Shown: positions 54,750 to 63,926 of the stretch, piece by piece
Position numbering within the stretch: position 1 is the first letter of the stretch
How the letters are laid out: each line of letters opens with the position of its first letter
The notes under the pieces: generated by a model
Told to the model about the DNA's origin: nothing
The model's database searches: none
The model's input: only the letters and a program-made list of their open reading frames with translations
From: Pannonibacter carbonis
GTDB taxonomy: Bacteria; Pseudomonadota; Alphaproteobacteria; Rhizobiales; Stappiaceae
NCBI RefSeq assembly: GCF_003012935.1
Contig: NZ_PUDR01000005.1
Span: forward strand, 62,001 to 126,000
Direction: 5' to 3'
DNA length: 64,000 nt
Program-made: the position numbers and the translations under genes

Positions 54750-55265
54750 ATGCCCAGACTGATCCTTTATCGCCACGCCAAGTCCGACTGGAGCAATCCG
54801 GAGGTCCACGACCACGACCGATGGCTCGCTCCGCGTGGCGAGGACGCGGCGCAGCGCATGGCCGCCTGGATCGATGCGGAACGATTGACGCCCGACCTGA
54901 TCCTGTGCTCCACGGCCCTGCGCACGCGCCTGACGTTGCAGGCCTTGTTGCCGGTTTTGCGCGGATCCTGCGAGATCCGCCTGCTGCGCGAGATCTATGA
55001 TGCCTCCGAGAGCGACTACGTCGACCTCCTGCGCACTCATGGCGGTGGCGCTCAAACCCTGATGCTGATAGCGCATAATCCGGCCATCCATGACACCGCG
55101 CGTGAGTTGGTAGTCGATGGTGACGCGGACGCCATGCATGCGTTGGCCGAAAAATTTCCGACGGCCGGTCTCGCCGAAATAAATCTGCCGTGCGAGGACT
55201 TTTCCGGACTGCAGCCGGCGAGCGGACGGCTTGTCCGGTTTGTCCGGCCGCGGGACCTGATGTGA
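54750..55265 (+). CDS. SixA-type histidine phosphatase
   Basis: The 171-residue protein has the phosphoglycerate-mutase/SixA motifs: LYRHAKS with Arg8-His9 and a second catalytic LIAHN with His109. SixA proteins dephosphorylate histidines in phosphotransfer (HPt) proteins. The window also encodes an Hpt protein and the hybrid kinase CckA, but a link is only an inference. ATG 54750 gives the usual N-terminus; the start is supported by GGGAG-type sequence upstream. Confidence 0.88.
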   Translation: MPRLILYRHAKSDWSNPEVHDHDRWLAPRGEDAAQRMAAWIDAERLTPDLILCSTALRTRLTLQALLPVLRGSCEIRLLREIYDASESDYVDLLRTHGGGAQTLMLIAHNPAIHDTARELVVDGDADAMHALAEKFPTAGLAEINLPCEDFSGLQPASGRLVRFVRPRDLM

Positions 55266-55335
55266 AACCGGAAATGGTCGGCGTTGCAGCCGGAGCTGCG
55301 GCTTCCTACATCGAAGTCCTGACAAGGATGCTTCG

Positions 55336-56856
55336 ATGAAACTCTCCTCCCTCGCCGATGAGGCCCTGCTGGCCCTGGAAAACCTGACCGGCACGGCAGG
55401 CGATCTCGGCGTGCCCAGCCTCAGGATCGGTGTCACCGGCCTTGCCCGCGCCGGCAAGACTGTGTTCATCACGGCGCTCGTGCACAATCTGTTGCATGGT
55501 GGCCGCCTGCCGCTGTTCGATGCGGCTGCCGGGCGGCGGATCTCCGCGACATCGCTGCAGCCGCAGCCCGATGATGCGGTGCCGCGCTTCGACTACGAAG
55601 CCCATGTTGCCGCGCTGGTGAATGAGAGGGTCTGGCCGCAGTCGACCAGGCAGGTGTCCGAGCTACGGCTCACGGTCGAATATGAATCGGCTTCGTTCCT
55701 GACGCGGACCTTGGGGCGCGGAAAGCTGCATCTCGACATCGTCGACTATCCGGGCGAATGGCTTCTCGACCTGCCGCTGCTGTCCAAGGACTTTCGCAGC
55801 TTCTCGGATGAGGCCCTGCGCCTGGCGAGAGCCCCCGGCCGGACGGCTCTGGCGCAAGACTATCTGACCGCACTTCAGGCAACAGACCCGGCCACCCCGG
55901 AAAACGAGACTGACGCCCGGGCTCTCGCCCGCGCTTTCACGGGATACCTGGCCGCCTGCCGCACCGACGAACATGCCTTGTCGATGTTGCCACCGGGGCG
56001 GTTCCTGATGCCCGGTGACCTGGACGGCTCGCCGGCACTGACATTTGCACCGCTGGATCTGAGCGGTCATCCCGGCCCGGCAGGTCCCGGCAGTCTGCTG
56101 GCCATGATGGAGCGACGCTTCGAGGCCTACAAGAAGCATGTGATACGGCCGTTCTTCCACGACCATTTTGCCCGGCTCGACCGGCAGATCGTGCTGGTGG
56201 ATGCGCTGCAGGCTTTGAACGCGGGACCGGCAGCCTTGCGCGATCTGGAGACTGCACTGGGGCAGGTGCTGACCTCGTTCCGCCCGGGCCGGTCGAGTTG
56301 GCTGTCATCTATTCTCACAAGGCGGATCGACCGGATCCTGTTTGCCGCGACAAAGGCCGACCACCTGCACCGGGACGATCATGACCGCCTGGAAGCCATC
56401 CTGCGCCGGCTGGTGGCACGCGGTATCGAACATGCCCAGTTTCGCGGTGCCGAGGTCGAAGTCCTGGCCCTGGCCGCCGTTCGCGCGACACGTGAGGCGA
56501 CCGTCCGTCACGCGGGCGAAGACCTTCCGGCCATCCTTGGCACGCCGTTGCCGGGTGAGGCTGTGAATGGCGACAAATACGATGGCCGGACGGAAATCGC
56601 CATGTTTCCCGGGGACTTGCCGGAAGAAGCGGACTCACTTTTTCAAACCGTTGAATCAGAATCATCACCTGCAGCCGTTGATTCTGAATCGGAACTTCAG
56701 CGGCTTCAGGAGAAGGAAAAAGGCCAGGCCGGGCTCCGCTTTGTTCGGTTCCGGCCGCCGGCCCTTGAGAGAACAGCGGAGGGGCTGACCCTGTCGTTGC
56801 CGCATATCCGCCTCGACCGCGCCATCAACTTCCTGATCGGAGACAGGCTCGCATGA
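55336..56856 (+). CDS. ycjX: YcjX-family P-loop NTPase (DUF463)
   Basis: The 506-residue protein has Walker A GLARAGKT (residues 35-42) in LRIGVTGLARAGKTVFITALVHNLLHGGRLP, a Walker B-like IVDYPGEWLLDLPLL and the downstream RSFSDEA that typify YcjX. It is probably a cytoplasmic NTPase; in enterobacteria ycjX and ycjF are heat-shock or phage-shock genes. Its stop overlaps the next start (ATGA). Confidence 0.92.
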   Translation: MKLSSLADEALLALENLTGTAGDLGVPSLRIGVTGLARAGKTVFITALVHNLLHGGRLPLFDAAAGRRISATSLQPQPDDAVPRFDYEAHVAALVNERVWPQSTRQVSELRLTVEYESASFLTRTLGRGKLHLDIVDYPGEWLLDLPLLSKDFRSFSDEALRLARAPGRTALAQDYLTALQATDPATPENETDARALARAFTGYLAACRTDEHALSMLPPGRFLMPGDLDGSPALTFAPLDLSGHPGPAGPGSLLAMMERRFEAYKKHVIRPFFHDHFARLDRQIVLVDALQALNAGPAALRDLETALGQVLTSFRPGRSSWLSSILTRRIDRILFAATKADHLHRDDHDRLEAILRRLVARGIEHAQFRGAEVEVLALAAVRATREATVRHAGEDLPAILGTPLPGEAVNGDKYDGRTEIAMFPGDLPEEADSLFQTVESESSPAAVDSESELQRLQEKEKGQAGLRFVRFRPPALERTAEGLTLSLPHIRLDRAINFLIGDRLA

Positions 56857-57884
56857 GCGAAGACACCCGCACGCCGCGACGCCCGACTGCCTTCCGGCTC
56901 GACGATGCCAATGTCCGCTTCGAGGATGGAACGCTCGGAACCCCGCTGCGCAATGAGGCAAGGATCATTCCGGCTGCGGCGGAGCCTGAGGACAATGCGG
57001 CAAGCCCGGTTCGCTCTGCCCCCAGCGTCCGGTTCGGCCGCTGGTTCCTGGCCGGCCTTGGTGGCCTCGTCAGCCTGGCCATGGGCCTTGCCATCGACAG
57101 CCTGATCCGGGACCTCTTTGCCCGCACCGACTGGCTCGGCTGGCTGGGGCTCGCCCTCGTTGCCCTGGCCGTTCTCGGTCTGGCGGGCCTGATCATCCGG
57201 GAACTAGCCGGCCTCGCCCGGCTGCGCCGCATTGACCGGCTACGCGACGCGATGGGCGCAGCAGCCGAGGCTGACGACACCAAGGCGGCCAAGGCCGCCA
57301 TCACCGAGTTGATCGGGCTCTACAAAGACCGCCCCGAGACGGCGCGCGGGCGCGCCGCCATGAAGGCGCATATGGCGGAAGTCATTGACGGCCGTGACCT
57401 GATCCTGCTCGCTGAACGGGAGTTGCTGGCCCCGCTGGATGCCGCCGCCCGGCGGATCGTCACCGACAGCGCCAAGCGCGTCTCGCTGATCACTGCTGTC
57501 AGCCCGCGTGCCGCCCTCGACCTGATCGTGGTGCTGGCCGAGAACATTCGCATCATCCGCCGCCTCTCGGCGCTCTATGGCGGACGCCCCGGCACCATTG
57601 GCTTCATCCGCCTTGCCAGGGAAGTGGCTGGACATCTGGCTGTCACGGGCGGAATGGCCGCGGGGGACAGCCTCATATCGCAGTTTCTTGGCCATGGACT
57701 GGCCGCCCGCCTCTCCGCACGCCTTGGCGAAGGTGTGATCAACGGACTGCTGACAGCCCGGATCGGGGTGGCAGCGACCGATGTCTGCCGCCCCGCCCCT
57801 TTCATCGGCACGAAAGGCCCCCGCATCCAGGATTTCCTGGCCGAACTGACACGGTCCATCCCCAAGGATGAGAGCAGCGCCTGA
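56853..57884 (+). CDS. ycjF: YcjF-family membrane protein (DUF697)
   Basis: The 343-residue protein has two membrane segments (WFLAGLGGLVSLAMGLAID; WLGLALVALAVLGLAGLII) and a C-terminal DUF697-type domain (DRPETARGRAAMKAHMAEVIDGRDLI; ALYGGRPGTIGFIRLAREVAGHLAVTGGMA). It is the usual partner of YcjX, with a 4-nt overlap here. The pair probably acts at the inner membrane under stress; biochemical role unknown. Confidence 0.92.
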   Translation: MSEDTRTPRRPTAFRLDDANVRFEDGTLGTPLRNEARIIPAAAEPEDNAASPVRSAPSVRFGRWFLAGLGGLVSLAMGLAIDSLIRDLFARTDWLGWLGLALVALAVLGLAGLIIRELAGLARLRRIDRLRDAMGAAAEADDTKAAKAAITELIGLYKDRPETARGRAAMKAHMAEVIDGRDLILLAERELLAPLDAAARRIVTDSAKRVSLITAVSPRAALDLIVVLAENIRIIRRLSALYGGRPGTIGFIRLAREVAGHLAVTGGMAAGDSLISQFLGHGLAARLSARLGEGVINGLLTARIGVAATDVCRPAPFIGTKGPRIQDFLAELTRSIPKDESSA

Positions 57885-57996
57885 CCGCGCGCCATCTGGC
57901 CCGCTGGATGTGCAGCCATGTGATTTTGATCAAGGGCTTGTTTGCGTTTGCCTGCTAAGCTTTCCTCAACGGAAGACAGGAAGCGGGAGGACCGGC

Positions 57997-59103
57997 ATGG
58001 CAGACGAAGACAACGCATCCAGTGGAGCGGCGGCAGGAGGCGGCGTGGCCCGCCCGCGCACGACCAGCCGCCAACGCAAGACCGCAGCGCCTGCCCCGAC
58101 TGCTGCGGCACCGGAGCCGGAGACCGGAACAATAGCAGAAGTCCCCGCGTCCACGGCGCCGGCGTCTGGTTCTGCCACCGTCGCCACTGAGACGGCTCCG
58201 GCACCATCCGTACATCGTGCCAGCGTTGCAGAGAAACGGCACGACCCGGCGACGATCCACCAGATCTTCGAGAGCGGTGAATACCCCTACGCCACGCGGA
58301 TGCGCGCGGCCCCATATGAAAAGCGCAAGGCGAAGCTGCAGGCTGAGTTGCTGAAGGCGCAGCGCTGGATCAAGGAAACCGGCCAACGGGTGATCATCCT
58401 GTTCGAAGGCCGTGACGCTGCCGGCAAGGGCGGCACCATCAAGCGCTTCATGGAACACCTCAATCCGCGCGGCGCGACGGTGGTTGCTCTGCAGAAGCCG
58501 ACCGAGCGCGAGGCAACGCAGTGGTACTTCCAGCGCTATATCCAGCACCTTCCCTCCGCAGGTGAAATGGTGCTGTTCGACCGTTCTTGGTACAACCGGG
58601 CCGGCGTCGAGCGCGTCATGGGCTTCTGCACCGCCAGCCAGTATCTCGAATTCATGCGCCAGTGCCCGGAGTTCGAGCGTATGCTGGTGCGCGACGGGGT
58701 CCGGCTGTTCAAATACTGGTTCTCGGTCACCCAGGACGAACAGCGCAAACGGTTCATGGAACGCCAGACCGATCCGCTGAAGCAGTGGAAGCTGTCTCCC
58801 ATCGACCTTGCCTCCCTCGACAAATGGGACGACTACACCGAGGCCAAGGAGGCGATGTTCTTCTACACCGACACCGCCGATGCGCCCTGGACCATCGTGA
58901 AATCCGATGACAAGAAGCGCGCCCGGCTGAACTGCATGGATCATTTTCTCAGTGCCCTGCCCTATCCGGACAAGGACCCGCATATAGTCGGAGCGCCCGA
59001 TCCGCTGATCGTCGGCGCAGCGCATCATGTCATCGGCCAGAGCACCCACATCCTGGGCCGGAAGCTCCATCCGGATCTCACGCCCGGCGACAGCGGTGGC
59101 TGA
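57997..59103 (+). CDS. ppk2: Polyphosphate kinase 2 (PPK2)
   Basis: The 368-residue protein has Walker A FEGRDAAGKGGTIKRF (about 136-151), a Walker B MVLFDRSWYNR and the PPK2 core (KWKLSPIDLASLDKWDDYTEAK). It uses polyphosphate to phosphorylate nucleotides or the reverse. The first 80 residues are Ala/Pro-rich and probably disordered. ATG 57997 follows GGGAGG; an upstream in-frame start at 57868 adds no conserved sequence. Confidence 0.95.
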   Translation: MADEDNASSGAAAGGGVARPRTTSRQRKTAAPAPTAAAPEPETGTIAEVPASTAPASGSATVATETAPAPSVHRASVAEKRHDPATIHQIFESGEYPYATRMRAAPYEKRKAKLQAELLKAQRWIKETGQRVIILFEGRDAAGKGGTIKRFMEHLNPRGATVVALQKPTEREATQWYFQRYIQHLPSAGEMVLFDRSWYNRAGVERVMGFCTASQYLEFMRQCPEFERMLVRDGVRLFKYWFSVTQDEQRKRFMERQTDPLKQWKLSPIDLASLDKWDDYTEAKEAMFFYTDTADAPWTIVKSDDKKRARLNCMDHFLSALPYPDKDPHIVGAPDPLIVGAAHHVIGQSTHILGRKLHPDLTPGDSGG

Positions 59104-59160
59104 TGCGGTGAAGTGGGCCTGCCTCTCGACAAGGTGGCCAGGCCCGCCTACCTTCTGCCC

Positions 59161-60336
59161 ATGTTCATCACCTTCTTCACCGAGTTGAAGGGGGCCGGCG
59201 TTCCGGTTTCCCTGCGTGAGTACCTGGACCTGATGCGGGCGCTGGAGCTTGACCTCGCCGGCCGACGGGTCGAGGACTTCTATTATCTGTCCCGCACGGC
59301 GCTGGTGAAGGACGAGAGCCATCTCGACCGCTTCGACCGGGTGTTCGGGCATGTCTTCAAGGGGCTCGACCTGATGAGCGAGGCCCCGGGGGCAGAGATC
59401 CCGGAAGACTGGCTGCGCAAGCTGGCCGAGAAGCACCTCAGCGAAGAAGAAAAAGCCCTTATCAAAAGCCTCGGCGGCTTCGAGAAGCTGATGGAAACGC
59501 TGAAGCAGCGGCTCGAAGAACAGAAGGAGCGCCATCAGGGCGGCAACAAGTGGATCGGCACGGCCGGGACATCTCCCTTTGGTGCTTACGGCTACAATCC
59601 GGAAGGCGTGCGCATCGGCCAGAAGGAAAGCCGGCATCGCCGCGCGGTCAAGGTCTGGGACCAGCGCGAGTTCAAGGATCTCGACGACAGCGTCGAAATC
59701 GGCACGCGCAACATTAAGGTTGCCCTGAAGCGGCTGCGGAAGTTTGCACGCACCGGCGCCGCCGACGAACTGGATCTCGATGACACGATCCGCTCGACCG
59801 CGCACAGGGGCATGCTGGACGTCAAGATGCGACCCGAGCGGCGCAACGCGGTGAAAGTGCTGCTGTTCTTCGACATCGGCGGCTCGATGGACGACCACAT
59901 CCGCGTCTGCGAGGAACTGTTTTCAGCGGCACGCTCCGAGTTCAAGGTGATGGAGCATTTCTACTTCCACAATTGCCTTTACGAGCATGTGTGGAAGGAA
60001 AACCGCCGCCGCCATTCCGAGCGGCTGCCGACCATGGATGTGCTGCACAAGTATCCTGCCGACTACAAGGTAATCTTCGTCGGCGACGCCTCGATGAGCC
60101 CCTACGAGATCGCCTATCCCGGCGGCTCGGTGGAACACTGGAACGAGGAGCCGGGCAGCGCCTGGATGCAGCGGGTGCTGAACATCTATCACCGCGCGGC
60201 CTGGCTGAACCCGGTGCCGGAGCAGCACTGGGACTACACCCACTCCATCCGCATGATGCGCGAGCTGATGGGCGGGCGGATGTATGGCCTGACGCTGGAA
60301 GGCCTGACGGACGCCATGCGCGATCTCGCCCGCTGA
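59161..60336 (+). CDS. CoxE-type VWA-domain protein
   Basis: The 391-residue protein begins MFITFFTELKGAGVPVSLREYLDLMRALE, typical of CoxE-like VWA proteins. A metal-ion-dependent adhesion-like DIGGSM motif is in VLLFFDIGGSMDDHIRVCEELF. VWA proteins of this type pair with MoxR ATPases such as the one at 51687. The start has no strong ribosome-binding site; GTG at 59113 is an alternative. A hairpin follows at 60355-60386. Confidence 0.92.
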   Translation: MFITFFTELKGAGVPVSLREYLDLMRALELDLAGRRVEDFYYLSRTALVKDESHLDRFDRVFGHVFKGLDLMSEAPGAEIPEDWLRKLAEKHLSEEEKALIKSLGGFEKLMETLKQRLEEQKERHQGGNKWIGTAGTSPFGAYGYNPEGVRIGQKESRHRRAVKVWDQREFKDLDDSVEIGTRNIKVALKRLRKFARTGAADELDLDDTIRSTAHRGMLDVKMRPERRNAVKVLLFFDIGGSMDDHIRVCEELFSAARSEFKVMEHFYFHNCLYEHVWKENRRRHSERLPTMDVLHKYPADYKVIFVGDASMSPYEIAYPGGSVEHWNEEPGSAWMQRVLNIYHRAAWLNPVPEQHWDYTHSIRMMRELMGGRMYGLTLEGLTDAMRDLAR

Positions 60337-60354
60337 AGGCCCCGGCAGAGATCA

Positions 60355-60386
60355 CAAGCGGCAGATGCATCAGCCCCTGCCGCTTG
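60355..60386. terminator. Bidirectional terminator between VWA and uspA
   Basis: CAAGCGGCAG (60355-60364) pairs with CTGCCGCTTG (60377-60386), a perfect 10-bp stem between convergent genes. Confidence 0.75.
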
Positions 60387-60394
60387 ACGGGCCC

Positions 60395-60826
60395 TTACTT
60401 CGAGGGCCGCAACACCATGACCGAACAGGTCGAGTGACGCACGATCTTGGCGGCGTTGGAGCCGAGCAGATAGGTCGACAGATCGGGGCGATGGGATTCC
60501 ATCACGATCAGATCGGCTTCGGCGTCTCTCGCCTCCTCGATCACCTCATGATAGATTGACCCGATGCGGACACTGACTGCGATCTTGTCCTTGGGCAGGC
60601 CGAGGCCGTGCGCCAAGTCATCCAGCATCGCGCGGGTGTCGGAGATGGCCTTTTCCTCAAAGTCCGCCGGAAGATAGCTGGCGACAAAGCCCTGCGAATG
60701 CGCCAGGACGGCAACGAGGCGAAGGCTGCTGCCGTAATCGCGGGCAAAACGGCTGGCCGCCTCGATGGCCGGGGCAGAGAACTTCGGCTCACCCGGATCC
60801 ACCGGCACGATAATCATCTTGAACAT
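60395..60826 (-). CDS. uspA: Universal stress protein (UspA family)
   Basis: The 143-residue protein has the UspA fold: MFKMIIVPVDPGEPKFSAPAIEAASRFAR and C-terminal ADLIVMESHRPDLSTYLLGSNAAKIVRHSTCSVMVLRPSK, with the GSN/ATP-binding-like stretch. It responds to stress in many bacteria; the ligand is unknown here. The ATG at 60826 follows GGAGGG. It lies next to the PPK2/YcjX stress-like genes but on the other strand. Confidence 0.95.
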   Translation of the reverse strand: MFKMIIVPVDPGEPKFSAPAIEAASRFARDYGSSLRLVAVLAHSQGFVASYLPADFEEKAISDTRAMLDDLAHGLGLPKDKIAVSVRIGSIYHEVIEEARDAEADLIVMESHRPDLSTYLLGSNAAKIVRHSTCSVMVLRPSK

Positions 60827-60894
60827 CAATCCCTCCTCTAAGGTCGTTCGGCAGGCAACCTCGCATTCTGAAGGGGACATGACGTTGAGATGGA

Positions 60895-61683
60895 TCAAGA
60901 CCTCGGCAAGGGATTGAAATATCGCCCCGGTGTAACTCCGAACGCCTTGCGGAAGGTTGCGACAAACGCGCTTGGCCCCTCGTAGCCGAGGTGATCGGCC
61001 ACATCGGAGACCCGCGCGCCGGAGGCAAGCAACTCCAGGGCGCGGAACAGTTTCGCCTGCCGGCACCAACTGCGGTAGGACAGGCCCGTCTCCCCCTGCA
61101 CTCGCCGCTCGAAGGAGCGAACCGACAAGGCACAGGCGGCTGCCGCCTCGGGCAGCTGTGGCACGGTGCCGGGATCCCGGGCAATCGCCTCGCAGAGCTG
61201 CCGCAACCGTCCCTCGGCCGGCATCGGCAGTTCCAGCCCTTGCGCTGGCAGCAGGTCAAGCTGGTCGAGAATGACCGCACCCAACCGTGCTGCTGCCCCC
61301 CCCGCCGTTTCCGCGCGCGGATAGGACATATAGGCAAGGATCAGTTCCCGCAGCAGCAGCGTCATCTGCAGGATCCGGGGCTCCTGCGGCAACTGGGCCG
61401 CCGCATCCCTGCGGATGTAGAGATACCGGACCTCGGACTGGGTTAGGTATCGCGTCTCATGGGCAAAGCGCGGCGGAATCCAGACGGCCCGTTCCGGCGG
61501 AACGAAAAAGGTGCCGCGCTCCGTGTCGATGGCGAGGGATCCGCGCACGACGTGAAACAACTGCGCCGCGTCGTGACAATGCAGCAGCGTCACCTCACCA
61601 GCCGTCTCCTGTGTCGTGTAGGCATAGATCGGCGACAGAAGTGGCCCGCCCGGTGACTGGTGCAGTTCCGGATGAATGGCCAT
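60895..61683 (-). CDS. AraC-family regulator with cupin sensor
   Basis: The 262-residue protein has an N-terminal AraC_binding cupin (LLHCHDAAQLFHVVRGSLAIDTERGTFFVPPERAVWIPPRFAHE) and a C-terminal AraC domain with two helix-turn-helix motifs (LPEAAAACALSVRSFERRVQ; VSDVADHLGYEGPSAFVATFRKAFGVTPGRYF). ATG 61683 follows AAGGAG. It is divergent from the MFS gene, and the inverted repeat at 61777-61795 lies between them, so it probably controls the transporter. Confidence 0.92.
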   Translation of the reverse strand: MAIHPELHQSPGGPLLSPIYAYTTQETAGEVTLLHCHDAAQLFHVVRGSLAIDTERGTFFVPPERAVWIPPRFAHETRYLTQSEVRYLYIRRDAAAQLPQEPRILQMTLLLRELILAYMSYPRAETAGGAAARLGAVILDQLDLLPAQGLELPMPAEGRLRQLCEAIARDPGTVPQLPEAAAACALSVRSFERRVQGETGLSYRSWCRQAKLFRALELLASGARVSDVADHLGYEGPSAFVATFRKAFGVTPGRYFNPLPRS

Positions 61684-61776
61684 GCGACGGCTCCTTTGGC
61701 AACTCAGCGACATATGATGACAAAACGGCGCTAACACGCAAGGGCGCAAGACGCGTATAAGAGGGCATCCAACCAA

Positions 61777-61795
61777 GAACCGTACCGTACGGTTC
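61777..61795. promoter_or_regulatory. Candidate operator, 9-bp inverted repeat
   Basis: GAACCGTAC-C-GTACGGTTC is a perfect inverted repeat with one central base, between the AraC gene and the MFS gene, 16 bp upstream of the MFS start. Dyads of this type usually bind a dimeric repressor, which is not the typical AraC site. Confidence 0.5.
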
Positions 61796-61810
61796 CTGAA
61801 ATGCGGCCGC

Positions 61811-63070
61811 ATGACAGGTCGCCCGAATGCAACGGACAAGCCGATGAGCTACTTCACCCGCGCAGCAGACCCGATGACCGCCACCGGCTGGCGGTCGCCG
61901 CTCGTCCTGTTGATGGTGATGGCCGGCGCAATGCAACTATCCTTCGCTGGCTGGTGGAACCTCGTCAACAATTTCGCCGTGCAGGAACTGCTGTTCACCG
62001 GCAAGGAAATCGGCATCCAGCAGTCGATCCGCGAGATCCCGGGGTTTCTGGCCTTCACGGCGGTGTATCTGTTGCTGCTGATGCGCGAACAGACGCTGGC
62101 CTATCTTTCGCTCGCCTGCCTGGGCATTGGCGTTGCGGTCACGGGCTACTTCCCGACCGCCTTCGGATTCTATGTAACGACGCTGATCATGTCGATCGGC
62201 TTCCACTATTATGAGACCATGGCGCAATCACTTGCGCTGCAGTGGTTGCCGAAGCAGACGGCAGCAGCAGGCATGGGCAAGATCCTGGCTGTTGGCGCTT
62301 TTGCCCAGTTGATCGCCTATTCTCTCATCTTGCTGGGATGGAAGACGTTCGGCCTGACTTTCGAGACCGTCTTCCTGGTCTCTGGCATCACCACGCTGAT
62401 CGCCCTGGCGGCCCTGATCTTTATCTTTCCGAAGTTCCGCGAAGGCGTGCCCCAGCACAAGAAACTGATCCTGCGCAAGCGATACTGGCTTTACTACGCG
62501 CTAACCTTCATGGCCGGCGCCCGGCGGCAGATTTTCACTGTCTTTGCCGGATTCCTGATGGTCGAGCGCTTCGGCTACGACGTGCACGAAGTCGCCGGGC
62601 TGTTCCTGATCAACGGCGCGGTCAACATGCTGATCGCCCCGAAGATCGGCCAGATGATCGTGCGTATCGGAGAGCGGCGCGCCATGGCGATCGAATATGG
62701 CGGTCTGTTCCTGGTCTTCGTCGGCTATGCCTTTGTGACGAACGCATCCGTGGCGGCGGCCCTTTATGTGATCGATCACATGTTCTTTGCCATCGCCATC
62801 GCCATGAAGACCTATTTCCAGAAAATCGCCGACCCCGCCGACATCGCCCCGACCGCCGGCGTCGCCTTCACAATCAACCACATCGCAGCGGTGTTTATCC
62901 CGGTCGCCTTCGGCCTGTTGTGGCTGGTGTCACCCGCTGCCGTATTCCTTGTCGGTGCCGGCATGGCGGTTTCCAGCCTCGGCCTGTCTCGACTGGTGCC
63001 GCACGCCCCTGATGTGGGCAATGAAGTTGTCCTGCCCTGGAGCAGCACGCCCGCCCGACCGGCGGAGTGA
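61811..63070 (+). CDS. MFS transporter
   Basis: The 419-residue protein has about 12 hydrophobic segments with a cytoplasmic loop between halves (PKFREGVPQHKKLILRKRYW) and MFS-type segments such as GIQQSIREIPGFLAFTAVYLLLLM. The cargo cannot be told. ATG 61811 is used; ATG 61844 (MSYFTRAADP) is an alternative, neither with a strong ribosome-binding site. The divergent AraC gene and the inverted repeat suggest substrate-induced expression, as for an efflux system. Confidence 0.9.
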   Translation: MTGRPNATDKPMSYFTRAADPMTATGWRSPLVLLMVMAGAMQLSFAGWWNLVNNFAVQELLFTGKEIGIQQSIREIPGFLAFTAVYLLLLMREQTLAYLSLACLGIGVAVTGYFPTAFGFYVTTLIMSIGFHYYETMAQSLALQWLPKQTAAAGMGKILAVGAFAQLIAYSLILLGWKTFGLTFETVFLVSGITTLIALAALIFIFPKFREGVPQHKKLILRKRYWLYYALTFMAGARRQIFTVFAGFLMVERFGYDVHEVAGLFLINGAVNMLIAPKIGQMIVRIGERRAMAIEYGGLFLVFVGYAFVTNASVAAALYVIDHMFFAIAIAMKTYFQKIADPADIAPTAGVAFTINHIAAVFIPVAFGLLWLVSPAAVFLVGAGMAVSSLGLSRLVPHAPDVGNEVVLPWSSTPARPAE

Positions 63071-63086
63071 GGGTCAGGACACAAGG

Positions 63087-63116
63087 AAACGCCCGCGTCT
63101 CCCAGCGCGGGCGTTT
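63087..63116. terminator. Terminator after the MFS gene
   Basis: AAACGCCCGCG pairs with CGCGGGCGTTT (63106-63116), followed by TCTC. It lies between convergent MFS and ferredoxin genes. Confidence 0.8.
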
Positions 63117-63144
63117 TCTCTTTTCCGAGACAGCAAGCCGTAGT

Positions 63145-63513
<369 letters not shown>

Positions 63514-63554
63514 TCACCGCAAAAGGTCAAGCAAGCCCGCTGCGGCAGCCTGTC

Positions 63555-63926
63555 TCAAGCCAGCATCTGCCGGCGGATATAGTCTGAGGCTTCCTCAACG
63601 AGACGGACCAGGGTCAGAAGTGCTGGAGCTTCGCCCGCGCGCAACTCCGCTTCGACGACTTCGCAGGCATCCGCAAGACGGCCGGCGCCAACTGCACGCG
63701 ATGAGCCCTTGAGTGTGTGGACCTGATCTGCTGCCTCGCCCTTGGTGGGGGCTGATCCAATGCGCTGGAGAAGCGTCTGGGCCTGAACGAGAAAAAGGCG
63801 AAGGACCTCCTGCTCGAGGTCCGTGTTGCCAAAGGTACTGGCCGCGAGCACCGAGCGATCCACCGGTGGCGAGGGTTCGTGGTTCTCACAAGGCCAATCC
63901 GTCCCGGTCGGTGCTTTATGGCCCAT
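63555..63926 (-). CDS. Hpt-domain phosphotransfer protein
   Basis: The 123-residue protein has the Hpt motif HTLKGSSRAVGA with phospho-accepting His70 and flanking helices (DLEQEVLRLFLVQAQTLLQRI). It relays phosphate between receiver domains. It is not ChpT-like, which has a different, kinase-like fold. The ATG at 63926 follows GGGAGAA; the in-frame Met further upstream at 63977 is unsupported. Partner unknown. Confidence 0.85.
   Translation of the reverse strand: MGHKAPTGTDWPCENHEPSPPVDRSVLAASTFGNTDLEQEVLRLFLVQAQTLLQRIGSAPTKGEAADQVHTLKGSSRAVGAGRLADACEVVEAELRAGEAPALLTLVRLVEEASDYIRRQMLA

Noticed and set aside
57955-59898. A 647-codon open frame antisense to PPK2 and the VWA gene
   Set aside because: Same reason: it covers two well-recognised genes on the other strand and its own protein has no recognisable motif.
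63555-63926. The Hpt protein as ChpT, the CckA-CtrA phosphotransferase
   Set aside because: ChpT has a kinase-like dimer fold of over 200 residues; this is a 123-residue Hpt protein.
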